A DNA stretch of 64,000 bases from Chryseobacterium populi (GTDB lineage: Bacteria; Bacteroidota; Bacteroidia; Flavobacteriales; Weeksellaceae): positions 23,784 to 87,783 of the forward strand of contig NZ_AKJY01000050.1 of the NCBI RefSeq assembly GCF_000282115.1, given 5' to 3'. Of this stretch, positions 8,104 to 16,382 are shown one piece after another; position 1 is the first letter of the stretch, and each line of letters starts with the position of its first letter. Under the pieces are notes generated by a model that did no database searches, was not told where the DNA came from, and saw nothing but the letters and a program-made list of their open reading frames with translations. The position numbers and the translations under genes were made by a program.

Positions 8104-9390
8104 TTAATGATTTTTATCTAAAGCAATACTTTCCTGCTCCTCTTCTTCTTTTGCAATCTTATTAGGATTGGCCACTTTCGCAATGGTAAGCCCCTGAACA
8201 ATAATAGAAAATACTACGACACAATAAGTAATGCTTAAAATAGTTTCACTGTACTCTCCTTTAGGAATAGACATCGCCAAAGCAATGGAAACCCCACCCC
8301 GGATTCCGCCCCAAACCAGCACTTTTACCGTCTGCGGGCTAAACCTTGTCCTGAAAGACATAAACCTTGTAGGAATCCAGATGGAAGCAACTCTTGCCAA
8401 TAAAACAACAACGATCGCCATAAGCCCCGGAATGATAAAGTGGCTCAAATCTTTGATCATTAAAAGTTCAAAACCGATGAACAGGAAAAGAACGGCATTC
8501 AGGATTTCATCTATTAATTCCCAGAACTTAATCAGATAATCCTGGGTTATTGATTTCATTTTAAATTTCACATTAAAATTACCCATAAACAATCCTGCAG
8601 CAACCATCGTCAGCGGTCCGGAAATATGCATTTGTCTGGCGATAAGATAACCGCCCATTACGACAGAAAGCGTTACCAGAACAGAAATAATATAGTCATC
8701 CACTTCACGCATCAGCCTTGAGGTGATCCAGCCCAGTAAAACACCCAGTAAAAGTCCTCCACCTGCTTCTTTAATTAATAATAAGCCTATACTTTCAACA
8801 CCCAGATCCACTTCTTTTCCGACTGCCAGCTGCAAAACGACAGTGAAAACCACAACCGCCATACCATCGTTAAAAAGAGATTCTCCGGCCACTTTTGTTT
8901 CCAGTGATTTTGAAACTTTCGCCTGTTTTAAAATGCTTAAAACGGCCACCGGATCGGTAGGTGAGATCAATGCTCCAAAAACCAGACAGTAAATAAACGG
9001 AATCTTAAACCCTACAAAAGGTAATAAATAATACATTCCGAAGCCTACCACAAAAGTGGAAATCACAACTCCTGCTGTAGAAAATATCACTACCGGCCGG
9101 AACTGTTCCTTTAAATCGTTGATATTGATATGAATTCCTCCTGCAAACAGAAGAAAATTAAGCATTGCTCCCATCAGAACTTCTGTAAAATCAATCCCGT
9201 TCATCAGGTTATTAAGATGTCCGAAAGTTCTTGGCAGAAAGCTTTCTCCAAATAGAACAAGAATAATGGAAACCACAATGGCGATCACCATAATCCCGAT
9301 CGTACTCGGAAGTTTTAAAAATCTGTAATTGATGTATGAGAATATGGATGCCAAAACGATTAAGGCTGAAAATGAATAATATAATTCCAC
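8104..9390 (-). CDS. Na+(or K+)/H+ antiporter, CPA1 family (NhaP-like)
   Basis: The 428-residue protein has about twelve membrane helices. CPA1 hallmarks are present: S-P-T-D-P-V-A-V-L near 142-150, G-E-S-L-F-N-D-G-M-A near 167-176 with the ion-binding Asn-Asp pair, and G-G-I-R-G-G-V-S-I-A-L near 358-368. The C-terminal cytoplasmic tail is short and acidic. It should exchange Na+ or K+ for protons at the inner membrane. It lies 11 nt after the unknown DUF4919-like gene and 14 nt before alkD, so it is part of the hflX operon. Confidence 0.93.
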   Translation of the reverse strand: MELYYSFSALIVLASIFSYINYRFLKLPSTIGIMVIAIVVSIILVLFGESFLPRTFGHLNNLMNGIDFTEVLMGAMLNFLLFAGGIHININDLKEQFRPVVIFSTAGVVISTFVVGFGMYYLLPFVGFKIPFIYCLVFGALISPTDPVAVLSILKQAKVSKSLETKVAGESLFNDGMAVVVFTVVLQLAVGKEVDLGVESIGLLLIKEAGGGLLLGVLLGWITSRLMREVDDYIISVLVTLSVVMGGYLIARQMHISGPLTMVAAGLFMGNFNVKFKMKSITQDYLIKFWELIDEILNAVLFLFIGFELLMIKDLSHFIIPGLMAIVVVLLARVASIWIPTRFMSFRTRFSPQTVKVLVWGGIRGGVSIALAMSIPKGEYSETILSITYCVVVFSIIVQGLTIAKVANPNKIAKEEEEQESIALDKNH

Positions 9391-9401
9391 TAAATTGTTT
9401 T

Positions 9402-10031
9402 TTAAAGGTCTAAATAAAGTACTTTGATGTATATTTTGCTATTCTCTTTTTCCCATATATCCATTACACCATCTCTCAATGTTTTTGTGCTTCTGGTATA
9501 ATCCTGCCCTACATTCAGGAGGTTAAGAAAAATGTATTCATCTCCTACCGAGTTGACATTGTAGGCTGTTTTTTCAGTTTTCCCGTCTCCGGAATTTTTT
9601 ATAGCGTCTGTTAAAAGGCGAAGCTGTGCGAGATGGTGTGTAAAGTTGCTTATATCTTTTTTAGAATCATAAGCCCGTAATAAAATCAGTATAACGTCCA
9701 GGTTAGTTGGATCTTTATCGTATAAAATCTTCCCTAATCTGATGCAGTCGTCAGAATTATTATTCTTAAATGCTTCTGTGAGGCCTTTAAAATCATCATC
9801 CGAAGTTGAGACTTTATTCTTCTGGAAATTTCTGCCATAATAAAGGTACTGCGCTTCTATGCTATCCAATGATTTGGGAATCCCTTTATATTTGAAAACC
9901 AGCCTGTCATGAGGATAGGGAGATTTTGGATCTTTAATACTTTTTTCTATACTTTTAAAATCGATTTTTGACTTCTGGCTAAAACCAAAAACCGAAATAA
10001 AAATAAGCAGAAGGAAAAAGGGATATTTCAT
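9402..10031 (-). CDS. Secreted protein of unknown function (DUF4919-like)
   Basis: The 209-residue protein has a signal peptide (F-L-L-L-I-F-I-S-V-F-G-F-S-Q, cleavage near residue 18), then D-F-K-S-I-E-K-S-I-K-D-P-K-S-P-Y and a helical region around 75-130 that looks TPR-like (D-C-I-R-L-G-K-I-L-Y; L-D-V-I-L-I-L-L-R-A-Y). It resembles the DUF4919 family as I remember it; this needs a profile search. Its ATG overlaps the hflX stop codon by one base (TAATG), so translation is coupled to hflX. Confidence 0.72.
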   Translation of the reverse strand: MKYPFFLLLIFISVFGFSQKSKIDFKSIEKSIKDPKSPYPHDRLVFKYKGIPKSLDSIEAQYLYYGRNFQKNKVSTSDDDFKGLTEAFKNNNSDDCIRLGKILYDKDPTNLDVILILLRAYDSKKDISNFTHHLAQLRLLTDAIKNSGDGKTEKTAYNVNSVGDEYIFLNLLNVGQDYTRSTKTLRDGVMDIWEKENSKIYIKVLYLDL

Positions 10032-11254
10032 TAATTGTTATTTTCTTCTTCGTCATTGTCAAAATACTCGAAAAGAAAGTCATTGTAAGGAAATCTTGAA
10101 ATATGAATTTTCATCACTTCATCATAGATCATTTTCTTCATTTCCGGAAAGTTTTCTTTCGTTAAAGCCGAAATAAATACCGTTGGATACTTAGATTTGC
10201 CCATCCAGGTTTTCTTCCATTCTTCCAGAGAAATATTTTTTCTGGTAGCAGGGGTCAGGTCATCTTCATCCTTTTTTTCATAGCTGAAATCATCGATTTT
10301 ATTGAAAACCATAATCATTGGCTTCTGATGCGCATTGATTTCCATTAAAGTATGATTTACAGATTCGATATGGTCTTCAAAACTTTCGTGAGAAATATCC
10401 ACAACATGGATCAGCAGATCCGCCTCTCTTACCTCATCCAGAGTTGATTTAAAAGATTCCACCAATTGGGTGGGCAATTTTCTGATAAACCCTACAGTAT
10501 CTGTCAGAAGAAACGGCAGGTTTCCGATAACCACCTTTCTTACGGTAGTATCCAGTGTTGCAAACAGCTTGTTTTCAGCAAAAACTTCAGATTTTGACAA
10601 AGCATTCATCAAGGTAGATTTTCCCACATTGGTATATCCTACCAAAGCAGCACGAACAACTTTTCCGCGGTTATTACGCTGTGTTGCCATCTGCTTGTCA
10701 ATGGTTTTCAATTTATCTTTTAACAGGGAAATTCTGTCACGGATGATACGGCGGTCGGTTTCAATTTCCGTTTCCCCGGGGCCTCTCATCCCGATACCCC
10801 CTTTCTGACGTTCAAGGTGGGTCCACATTCTTGTCAGCCGGGGTAAAAGATATTGGTACTGTGCCAGTTCCACCTGAGTTCTTGCATAGGAAGTCTGGGC
10901 TCTTTGTGCAAAAATATCAAGGATGAGGTTGGTTCTGTCAAGGATTTTAATTTCTATTTCTCTTTCCAGGTTTTTCAGTTGGGAAGGAGATAATTCATCA
11001 TCAAAAATGACAGTTCCTATTTCGTGTTCTTTTACGTATTCTTTTATTTCCTGGGCTTTCCCGCTTCCAATAAAGGTTTTGGAATCAGGCTGAGTTAATT
11101 TTTGAGTGAAACGCTTTTGTACGGTTGCTCCTGCTGTGAAAGCCAAAAACTCCAATTCATCCATATACTCCGTCAGTTTTTCTTCATCCTGGTTTTGTGT
11201 AATAACGCCTACCAAAACAGCATTCTCGTAATTATGTTCTTTCTTTTCTAGCAT
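10031..11254 (-). CDS. hflX: GTPase HflX
   Basis: The 407-residue protein is a full HflX. It has the N-terminal domain with F-I-G-S-G-K-A-Q-E-I near 61-70 and D-D-E-L-S-P-S-Q near 85-92, a coiled linker with G-M-R-G-P-G-E-T-E-I-E-T-D near 155-167, and the GTPase domain with G1 G-Y-T-N-V-G-K-S-T (206-214), G3 D-T-V-G-F and G4 N-K-I-D. HflX binds 50S subunits and splits stalled ribosomes under stress. I chose the ATG at 11252-11254 (M-L-E-K-K-E-H), preceded by an A/G-rich AAAGAAATTA. The frame extends 26 codons further only to a TTG. It heads an operon with the next three minus-strand genes. Confidence 0.95.
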   Translation of the reverse strand: MLEKKEHNYENAVLVGVITQNQDEEKLTEYMDELEFLAFTAGATVQKRFTQKLTQPDSKTFIGSGKAQEIKEYVKEHEIGTVIFDDELSPSQLKNLEREIEIKILDRTNLILDIFAQRAQTSYARTQVELAQYQYLLPRLTRMWTHLERQKGGIGMRGPGETEIETDRRIIRDRISLLKDKLKTIDKQMATQRNNRGKVVRAALVGYTNVGKSTLMNALSKSEVFAENKLFATLDTTVRKVVIGNLPFLLTDTVGFIRKLPTQLVESFKSTLDEVREADLLIHVVDISHESFEDHIESVNHTLMEINAHQKPMIMVFNKIDDFSYEKKDEDDLTPATRKNISLEEWKKTWMGKSKYPTVFISALTKENFPEMKKMIYDEVMKIHISRFPYNDFLFEYFDNDEEENNN

Positions 11255-11456
11255 TAATTTCTTTACTATTATATGAGATTTACAAGTTAATATTTTTAAA
11301 CAGAAAATGCAAGAATATCTTAACCTTAGCAATGATTTAACACTAACTTAAATTTATAATATTGTTGATTTGCATATTTTTAATAACTTTATGAAAGAAA
11401 TTTTTACGTTTTATTTCTTAAAATTTAAAAATTAATAAAAATAACATCCAAAGCTC

Positions 11457-12170
11457 ATGATTACCAATATTAAATGTATGATTATTGATGATGATGAACT
11501 GGACAGGCTGGTTCTTCACCACCATCTCAAACAATATGAGAATATAGATATTGTTGCTTCTTTCGATTCAGCGGAAAAAGCAGTTCCTTATCTTGAGCTT
11601 CCCATTGATCTTTTATTTATTGAAATCAGCCTTCCCGGAATGAGCGGAATTGAATTCAGAAAATTGGCCCATAAAATTCCTGTCTGTATCTTTATCAGCT
11701 CACATTCAGAGCTCGCCATTGAAGCATTTGAACTCGACTCTCTTGATTTCATCCCAAAACCTTTAAAAACAGAACGTTTTCATCATTCGATGCGAAAGCT
11801 ATTCGATTTTTTTGAAATGAAAGAAAAATGTGAATGTTTTGATACACTTTTGGGAGAAAATAGCATTAAAATAAAAGAAGGAAGTACAATCTCTCAGGTC
11901 AAAATCACCGATATCCTGTATCTGGAAGCGCTGAAAGATTATACGAGAATTATAACCCCCGAAAAAAAGCACTGCATTTTAGATTCTTTAGGTAATCTTC
12001 TGCATAAAAGCTTTTTTGATTCTTTCATCAGAATACACAGAAGTTACGCTGTTCCCAGACATCTCATCCGCAGTAAAAACACTCATGAAGTAGAACTGAT
12101 CCACCAGATCAAACTTCCAATCGGAAGAACCTACAAAGACAACCTTTCATTTTTTGATCAAAAAAAATAA
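11457..12170 (+). CDS. LytTR response regulator with Glu in place of the phospho-acceptor Asp
   Basis: The 237-residue protein has a CheY-like receiver (about 5-115) and a C-terminal LytTR DNA-binding domain (about 135-235: I-L-Y-L-E-A-L-K-D-Y-T-R-I near 152-164, F-I-R-I-H-R-S-Y-A-V near 190, L-P-I-G-R-T-Y near 220). The acidic pocket D-D-D is intact at 11-13 and the switch Lys is present in P-K-P. Where LytTR regulators have L-D-I-x-M-P-G-M-S-G, this one reads I-E-I-S-L-P-G-M-S-G: residue 56 is Glu (codon GAA). No kinase gene is adjacent. It precedes the T9SS operon by about 180 bp. TTG-N19-TAACTTTA at 11362-11391 could be its promoter. Confidence 0.92.
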   Translation: MITNIKCMIIDDDELDRLVLHHHLKQYENIDIVASFDSAEKAVPYLELPIDLLFIEISLPGMSGIEFRKLAHKIPVCIFISSHSELAIEAFELDSLDFIPKPLKTERFHHSMRKLFDFFEMKEKCECFDTLLGENSIKIKEGSTISQVKITDILYLEALKDYTRIITPEKKHCILDSLGNLLHKSFFDSFIRIHRSYAVPRHLIRSKNTHEVELIHQIKLPIGRTYKDNLSFFDQKK

Positions 12171-12217
12171 AATCGCTACTTATTGATTTTCAATAAATTC
12201 CAAAAAATAACTCCACA

Positions 12218-12243
12218 TTTGTCATTCGTCGATTTTTTGTGTC
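12218..12243 (+). promoter_or_regulatory. Candidate LytTR-type repeats upstream of the T9SS operon
   Basis: TTTGTC (12218-12223) and TTCGTC (12225-12230) are repeated 7 bp apart, and TGTGTC follows at 12238-12243. LytTR regulators usually bind direct repeats, and this array lies between the regulator gene and the operon it precedes. A -7-like TAATTTAG is at about 12282-12289. The assignment is inference from position and repetition. Confidence 0.3.
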
Positions 12244-12348
12244 GTTTATCTATTTTTCAAATATCCGTCCTGTATATGTGGTAATTTAGTCTTCCAAAAA
12301 TCGATGAGATTCTGGACATACCAATTAATAATCACAAAACTATTTTAC

Positions 12349-12828
12349 ATGAAAAGAACATCTATTCACTGCTTCTTTTTCATTCTGTTTATCATAACCG
12401 GGCAACTGAAAGCACAATCAGCTGTTTTGGCAACGGGAACAAATGCTAACGGAGGCAACGGCTCAGTTTCTTACAGTGTAGGTCAGGCTGCTTACCTCAA
12501 CAAAGGCAGCAACTCTCAGGTAATGGAAGGCGTACAGCAAGCCTATGAAATCTCCACCCTGTCTACCGATGAAACTACAGTTACACAAGACGGTATTTTC
12601 CTATACCCAAACCCTTTTAAAGATTATTTGTATTTAGATTTCACAGTAAGCAATTACAAAAACTCGGAATACCAATTATTTGATGCACAGGGTAAGTTGA
12701 TTAAAAAAGATAAAATCACACAATCAATGTCTGAATTTAATTTTTCATCTCTTCCCTCTGCAATGTATATCATCAGAATCAATCAAGAAGGTAAAAACAT
12801 CAAAACATTTAAAATCATTAAAAAATAA
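12349..12828 (+). CDS. Small T9SS cargo protein with type A sorting domain
   Basis: The 159-residue protein has an N-terminal signal peptide (I-T-G-Q-L-K-A-Q-S, cleavage near residue 24), a short Gly/Asn-rich mature part (A-T-G-T-N-A-N-G-G-N-G-S-V-S-Y-S-V-G-Q-A) and a T9SS type A sorting domain: L-Y-P-N-P-F-K-D-Y-L-Y-L-D-F, then L-F-D-A-Q-G-K-L-I, ending I-K-T-F-K-I-I-K-K. I chose the ATG at 12349 because it begins the signal peptide; an upstream ATG at 12304 would add 15 residues before it. The next gene starts 5 nt after its stop. It should be exported across the outer membrane, with the tail cleaved. The mature domain is hardly more than a linker. Confidence 0.85.
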   Translation: MKRTSIHCFFFILFIITGQLKAQSAVLATGTNANGGNGSVSYSVGQAAYLNKGSNSQVMEGVQQAYEISTLSTDETTVTQDGIFLYPNPFKDYLYLDFTVSNYKNSEYQLFDAQGKLIKKDKITQSMSEFNFSSLPSAMYIIRINQEGKNIKTFKIIKK

Positions 12829-12833
12829 CTACC

Positions 12834-15353
12834 ATGAAAAAAATATTATTATCGATGGGGATAATGCTCGGGCTCTTTACGGCCTTGGCACAAGCTCCTG
12901 AAAAAATGAGCTATCAGGCTGTTGTCCGTAATATTTCGGGACAATTATTACTTAATCAGAGTATTGGGATGAGAGTAAGTATATTACAGGGATCCGCAGC
13001 CGGTCCGGCAGTATACTCCGAAAGATTAACAGGAAACACCAATGCCAACGGACTCATAAGCCTTGAGATAGGTACAGGAACTGTGCTTACAGGAACCTTC
13101 AACACAATCAACTGGTCTGCCGGAAGCTATTATCTAAAAACAGAAACTGACCCAACCGGTGGCACAACTTACACCATCACAGGAACAAGCCAACTGTTAA
13201 GCGTTCCTTATGCTATGTATGCCAAAACAGCTGGCGGAGGTGGTGGAAGTTTTGCAATTCCTTACACCAATACTGTAAACAATGCCGGAACCTTATTTAC
13301 CTTAATCAATGATGGTGACGGCACCTCTGTGGAAGGGGTAAACAACACAGCCACATCCAATATTGCATCCGTAAGAGGTATTGTAAGCAGTACAACTCCG
13401 GGAGGATTTTCAGCCGGAGTTCGCGGTATCAATAATGGTACAGGCGGCCTGGGAGTTGGGGTCTGGGGAAGCCAGGCAGGAAGCGGATGGGGAGTTTACG
13501 GAACTACGCCAAACGGTCTTGGAGTTTATGGAAACTCAAGTGCCAATGGATTCGGAGTTTATGCAAACAGCAACACAGGAACAGGTTTGAATGCAACCAG
13601 TAATAGTGGTATTCCGGCAACAATTGCCATCTTTAATAACGCCAATAACAATAATGCCCTTAATGTAAACTCTGTAGGAAACGGAACGGTTGTCAATGTT
13701 TCCACCTCCGGAAACGGTGCCGGTGTTCGCAGTTCTACAACGGCTGGATTTGCATTGCATGGAATTACCTCTACCCAGACCTCTGCTGGTCTCGTGGGTG
13801 ACAATACCGGAGGCGGAGAAGCTGTAGTAGGAAGAAATACCAGTGATATTGCAGGAGCCGTAGTAGGCCGAAACGATGGCGGCGGATATGGAGTAAGAGG
13901 TTTTATTGCAACCAATACAACAGGAACGGCAATTGGTGTTCTGGGTCAAATCGGACTCAATAACAGTAAAGGGCGTGCAGGCCGTTTTGAAAACTTCAAT
14001 GCGACCAATGATAAAAATACATTTGAAGTAGAAACCAATGGAAATGGAAATATCCCCGATAATACGCAAGGAAATGCAGCATCATTTCTGGTAAATAATA
14101 CAAACAGTGTAGCTGCTGCCGTAAGAGGTGAAGTGAAAACCATATTCGGAAACTTCGGAGCTGCCGGGATCTTTGGGATTTCGTCTGGAACAGGAGGTTT
14201 TGCAGGGTTATTCCACGCTTCCAATGTATCCGGAAACGGGCCGGCACTGGTTGCTATAACTGATGGAAATGGAAACGCCATTACAGCCAATGCAAGTAAA
14301 GACGGAAACGCCGTAGAAGCCAATATTGATGGCGGCGGAAATGCTTTATATGCCTGGGTTCCATCTTTTGCAACAGGACGTGCAGGAAGGTTTAATATTT
14401 TCAATGAATCCAATACCAGCGATGTAATAACAGTGACTACTGTAGGAAACGGTATCGCCGGAAACTTTAAAGTAGATAAAGTAACCGGGACCTCTGCTGC
14501 CGTAAGAGGTGAAGTCAACTCACAATTTGCCAATTTCGGAACTGCCGGAGTTTATGGAATTTCTTCCGGAACAGGAGGTTTTGGAGGGTTATTCCATGCC
14601 TCAAACCCTTCCGGAAACGGTCCTGCCCTGATTGCAATAGCAGACGGAAACGGAAACGGGATCACTGCAAATGCCTCTAACACAGGTGATGGTGTAGAAA
14701 CCACAGCTGACGGAAGCGGAAGTGCCATTTACGCGTGGGTCCCTAATTTCGGTACAGGACGTGCTGCAAGATTTGTAAATTATAATACGGCAAATACAAA
14801 CCCCGTTCTTACGGTCGAAGGCCACAGCAATGGTTCATTGGCGTTATTTAAATCCGGAAATCCCGGAACCGTAAATGTTGCCCGTATCAATTCTGCAGGC
14901 AGGGGTTTCTTTAACGGAGGAACTCAGTCCAGTGGTGCTGACGTAGCAGAAGCGTTTGATGTAGAGGGTAATATTTCACATTACGAAACCGGAGATATTT
15001 TAGTCATTTCCACAAATTCAGACAGAACGGTAGAGAAATCATCCAAACCTTATTCTACCCTTGTAGCAGGCGTTTATGCTACAAAACCGGGTGTATTACT
15101 TACTGAAGAACATATAGATACGGATATTTCAGACAAAGTTCCGATGGGAGTAATCGGGGTTGTCCCTACCAAAGTATGCCTGGAAGGCGGTAAGATAAAA
15201 AGAGGTGACCTTTTGGTGACTTCATCCAAACCCGGCGTAGCCATGAAAGCCAATCTTAAAAAAGTAAAAGTAGGACAGGTCATTGGAAAAGCCCTTCAGG
15301 ATTACAGCCAGAATGAAACCGGAAAAATTAAAGTATTAGTAAGCATTAAATAA
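12834..15353 (+). CDS. Large secreted Gly/Asn/Thr-rich repeat protein with tail-spike-like C-terminal domain
   Basis: The 839-residue protein has a signal peptide (L-F-T-A-L-A-Q-A, about 1-20) and then the common Bacteroidota opener K-M-S-Y-Q-A-V-V-R-N (about 24-140), ending in L-L-S-V-P-Y-A-M-Y-A-K. About 150-690 is low-complexity, beta-helix-like sequence with many G-V-Y-G and G-N-G-x-G motifs. It includes two ~127-residue repeats with A-A-V-R-G-E-V and F-G-G-L-F-H-A-S-N. The C-terminal ~140 residues (from S-G-A-D-V-A-E-A-F-D) resemble the assembly/autoproteolysis-type domain of phage tail spikes: G-D-I-L-V-I, P-M-G-V-I-G-V-V-P, K-R-G-D-L-L-V-T-S-S, V-I-G-K-A-L-Q-D-Y. It has no T9SS tail. 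It lies 5 nt after the T9SS cargo gene. An adhesin- or fibre-like role is inferred. Confidence 0.82.
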   Translation: MKKILLSMGIMLGLFTALAQAPEKMSYQAVVRNISGQLLLNQSIGMRVSILQGSAAGPAVYSERLTGNTNANGLISLEIGTGTVLTGTFNTINWSAGSYYLKTETDPTGGTTYTITGTSQLLSVPYAMYAKTAGGGGGSFAIPYTNTVNNAGTLFTLINDGDGTSVEGVNNTATSNIASVRGIVSSTTPGGFSAGVRGINNGTGGLGVGVWGSQAGSGWGVYGTTPNGLGVYGNSSANGFGVYANSNTGTGLNATSNSGIPATIAIFNNANNNNALNVNSVGNGTVVNVSTSGNGAGVRSSTTAGFALHGITSTQTSAGLVGDNTGGGEAVVGRNTSDIAGAVVGRNDGGGYGVRGFIATNTTGTAIGVLGQIGLNNSKGRAGRFENFNATNDKNTFEVETNGNGNIPDNTQGNAASFLVNNTNSVAAAVRGEVKTIFGNFGAAGIFGISSGTGGFAGLFHASNVSGNGPALVAITDGNGNAITANASKDGNAVEANIDGGGNALYAWVPSFATGRAGRFNIFNESNTSDVITVTTVGNGIAGNFKVDKVTGTSAAVRGEVNSQFANFGTAGVYGISSGTGGFGGLFHASNPSGNGPALIAIADGNGNGITANASNTGDGVETTADGSGSAIYAWVPNFGTGRAARFVNYNTANTNPVLTVEGHSNGSLALFKSGNPGTVNVARINSAGRGFFNGGTQSSGADVAEAFDVEGNISHYETGDILVISTNSDRTVEKSSKPYSTLVAGVYATKPGVLLTEEHIDTDISDKVPMGVIGVVPTKVCLEGGKIKRGDLLVTSSKPGVAMKANLKKVKVGQVIGKALQDYSQNETGKIKVLVSIK
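14105..14866 (+). repeat. Two tandem ~381-bp coding repeats within the fibre-like protein
   Basis: The sequence TGCTGCCGTAAGAGGTGAAG occurs at 14114 and again at 14495, 381 bp (127 codons) apart. The following sequence stays closely similar: both encode F-G-x-A-G-x-x-G-I-S-S-G-T-G-G-F, L-F-H-A-S-N and S-G-N-G-P-A-L. The boundaries are approximate. The event looks like an in-frame duplication of a beta-helix module. Confidence 0.75.
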
Positions 15354-15359
15354 ACCATC

Positions 15360-15779
15360 ATGAAAACATTATATATTACGGCATTATTAACATTAAGCTT
15401 AAGCATTTATGCCCAGGAAAATAAAATGGCTCCTCCGGTTCAGGAAGATCAGACCCTGAAGCAGGCCAAAGACTTTGAAACTAAAATGCTGAAAGAAGCT
15501 AAAGAAAGAGCAGAAAAGAAAACCGTTCAAACTATATTGGCCTCCGACCAGGGACTTGAAGTAAAGCAGGAATCAAAGCCCGCTACTGCTGCTTCCAATA
15601 ACACGGGGAAACTGCTTCCCAATACAGCAAGTTTTGAAGAAATGCTGGCAACCATACCCAACAGACAAACAAAAAAGGCAAATAATTCTAGGAACACAAA
15701 TAATAATGTAGCCGGCCTCCCAAATACCGCCACCTTGGAAGAAATAAAAAAAACAATTCCAAAAACTAATAACCGGTAA
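15360..15779 (+). CDS. Small secreted protein with duplicated L-P-N-T-A motif
   Basis: The 139-residue protein has a signal peptide ending S-I-Y-A-Q (about residue 19), a Lys/Glu-rich helical stretch (about 32-58) and two copies of a short motif: L-P-N-T-A-S-F-E-E-M-L-A-T-I-P (about 87-101) and L-P-N-T-A-T-L-E-E-I-K-K-T-I-P (about 120-134), joined by an Asn-rich linker. It starts 6 nt after the fibre-like gene and is followed by a strong terminator, so it is the last gene of the operon. I recognise no family. The paired motifs could be docking peptides for its operon partner. Confidence 0.75.
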   Translation: MKTLYITALLTLSLSIYAQENKMAPPVQEDQTLKQAKDFETKMLKEAKERAEKKTVQTILASDQGLEVKQESKPATAASNNTGKLLPNTASFEEMLATIPNRQTKKANNSRNTNNNVAGLPNTATLEEIKKTIPKTNNR

Positions 15780-15803
15780 TAAACTAGATTTTTCAACCAA
15801 AAG

Positions 15804-15830
15804 AAAGTCCGCGAAACTGCGGACTTTTTT
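15804..15830 (+). terminator. Rho-independent terminator of the T9SS/fibre operon
   Basis: A stem AAAGTCCGC / GCGGACTTT with loop GAAACT is followed by six T. It sits 25 nt after the last stop codon of the operon. Confidence 0.9.
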
Positions 15831-15861
15831 ACTTATTACCTTCGGGATCATTATGTACAAA

Positions 15862-16296
15862 TCAATCCCAATCCGATGCTACAAATTTCATAGAATTGCC
15901 TTTATTATCAGACAGGGTAAGAAAGTGCCCTTCCACGGAATATTTCGTCATCATTTCAAAGCTTTTTGTAAATGAGGTTTCCAGATTCATATCTTCACAT
16001 GCCATAAGGGTGCTTCCAACTCCTGTTATTTTTACTTTTCCATTGTTTTTAAATTCGGAATTAAAAAACATTTTATTACATCCCATAAAAGCTCCGCCAC
16101 GTATTTTCCCATTTTCAATTTTAGCGGTCAAATTGATTCCTGCTCTATTTTTAATCAATTGATCTTTAGAAAAACTCCCGAAAGATACCAGCATCCATTC
16201 TCTTTGGATATGCTTATTTTTAATTTGTGCTGACGAGCAATTTAAAATGATTCCTAAAAATAAAATCGCCAAAAGCAGTATAAATATTTTTTTCAT
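15862..16296 (-). CDS. META-domain lipoprotein (HslJ-like)
   Basis: The 144-residue protein has a hydrophobic signal ending I-L-N-C-S-S (lipobox Cys about residue 20) and a META domain: W-M-L-V-S-F near 34-39, G-G-A-F-M-G-C-N-K-M-F-F near 67-78, G-S-T-L-M-A-C-E-D-M near 94-103 and a terminal beta strand with L-T-L-S-D-N-K-G-N-S-M-K-F. E. coli HslJ is a META protein tied to heat and novobiocin resistance, but the molecular role is unknown. It is divergent from the S46 peptidase gene and faces the preceding operon terminator. Confidence 0.85.
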   Translation of the reverse strand: MKKIFILLLAILFLGIILNCSSAQIKNKHIQREWMLVSFGSFSKDQLIKNRAGINLTAKIENGKIRGGAFMGCNKMFFNSEFKNNGKVKITGVGSTLMACEDMNLETSFTKSFEMMTKYSVEGHFLTLSDNKGNSMKFVASDWD

Positions 16297-16382
16297 GAAG
16301 CTTATCCTCCCATTTTCATACCAATCACGGGCAGAATATCGTAAAAATTAGTAAATTAGCGTCACAAAAATTAATTTATAAA

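Noticed and set aside
13536..14533. Long minus-strand ORFs inside the fibre-like gene
   Set aside because: They are reverse-frame shadows of the Gly/Asn/Thr-rich repeats: composition is unnatural (Pro-, Ala-, Cys- or Ser-rich), and the plus-strand gene has a signal peptide and known domains.
15619..15760. L-P-N-T-A as a sortase-type signal
   Set aside because: Sortase anchoring needs L-P-x-T-G near the C-terminus with a hydrophobic tail and is a Gram-positive trait; none of this is present.
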